Positions 5,703-5,739 of a DNA stretch of 5,739 nucleotides are shown here, piece after piece (position 1 is the stretch's first letter; every line of letters starts with the position of its first letter). The DNA comes from Alphaproteobacteria bacterium (lineage in GTDB: Bacteria; Pseudomonadota; Alphaproteobacteria; RF32; CAG-977), in NCBI GenBank assembly GCA_017476085.1, contig JAFVEJ010000090.1:1-5739 (forward strand). The letters run 5' to 3'. The translations under genes were made by a program, and so were the position numbers. The notes under the pieces were generated by a model that saw only the letters and a program-made list of their open reading frames with translations, searched no databases and was not told the origin of the DNA.

Positions 5703-5739
5703 TCTGCAAGCCCAGCATAATCTTAATGAGCAAGAAACA

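Noticed and set aside
5638..5739. Functional tRNA or acceptor part of a permuted tmRNA on the minus strand
   Set aside because: A T-loop-like GGGTTCGAG and a CCA are present, but the spacing leaves no acceptor strand between them, and no matching 5' half or tag sequence is visible.

Overview
The window looks like chromosomal DNA of an AT-rich alphaproteobacterium. The support is the product types: an alphaproteobacterial-style secreted SLT transglycosylase, a group A glucokinase with a SEGGHATMPA-type segment, and an RNase J-like protein. Promoters have -35/-10 boxes spaced 17-18 bp, and both tRNA genes encode their CCA end. The lineage is inferred from remembered family resemblance, not from a search. 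No phage, transposase, integrase or CRISPR sequence is visible.

Layout. Positions 1-534 contain no recognisable gene, but they carry a perfect-consensus sigma70 promoter (TTGACA, 18 bp, TATAAT, at 58-87) reading rightward into unexplained sequence. A tRNA-Val(GAC) gene on the minus strand (571-645) follows, with a hairpin terminator beyond its 3' end. From 737 all protein genes are on the plus strand. First come an N-formylglutamate amidohydrolase-family protein and, 4 bp later, a secreted lytic transglycosylase. Next, behind its own promoter, is a divergent RNase J-like metallo-beta-lactamase hydrolase, overlapped by ATGA with a small IscX-like protein. Then comes a glucokinase gene interrupted by one in-frame TAG. 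The window ends with a well-formed promoter and tRNA-Asp(GTC) gene, a terminator, an inverted partial copy of the tRNA 3' end and a perfect 12-bp hairpin.

How the genes relate. The first two genes are probably co-transcribed, and neither has a good Shine-Dalgarno sequence. The RNase J-like and IscX-like genes are probably translationally coupled. The glucokinase has its own AAAGGA ribosome site but no convincing promoter, so it may be read from upstream. No shared pathway is evident. The best points for follow-up are the in-frame amber codon in an otherwise intact glucokinase, the orphan consensus promoter at 58-87, the unusual RNase J-like/IscX-like pair, and the tRNA-derived inverted structure at the right end.
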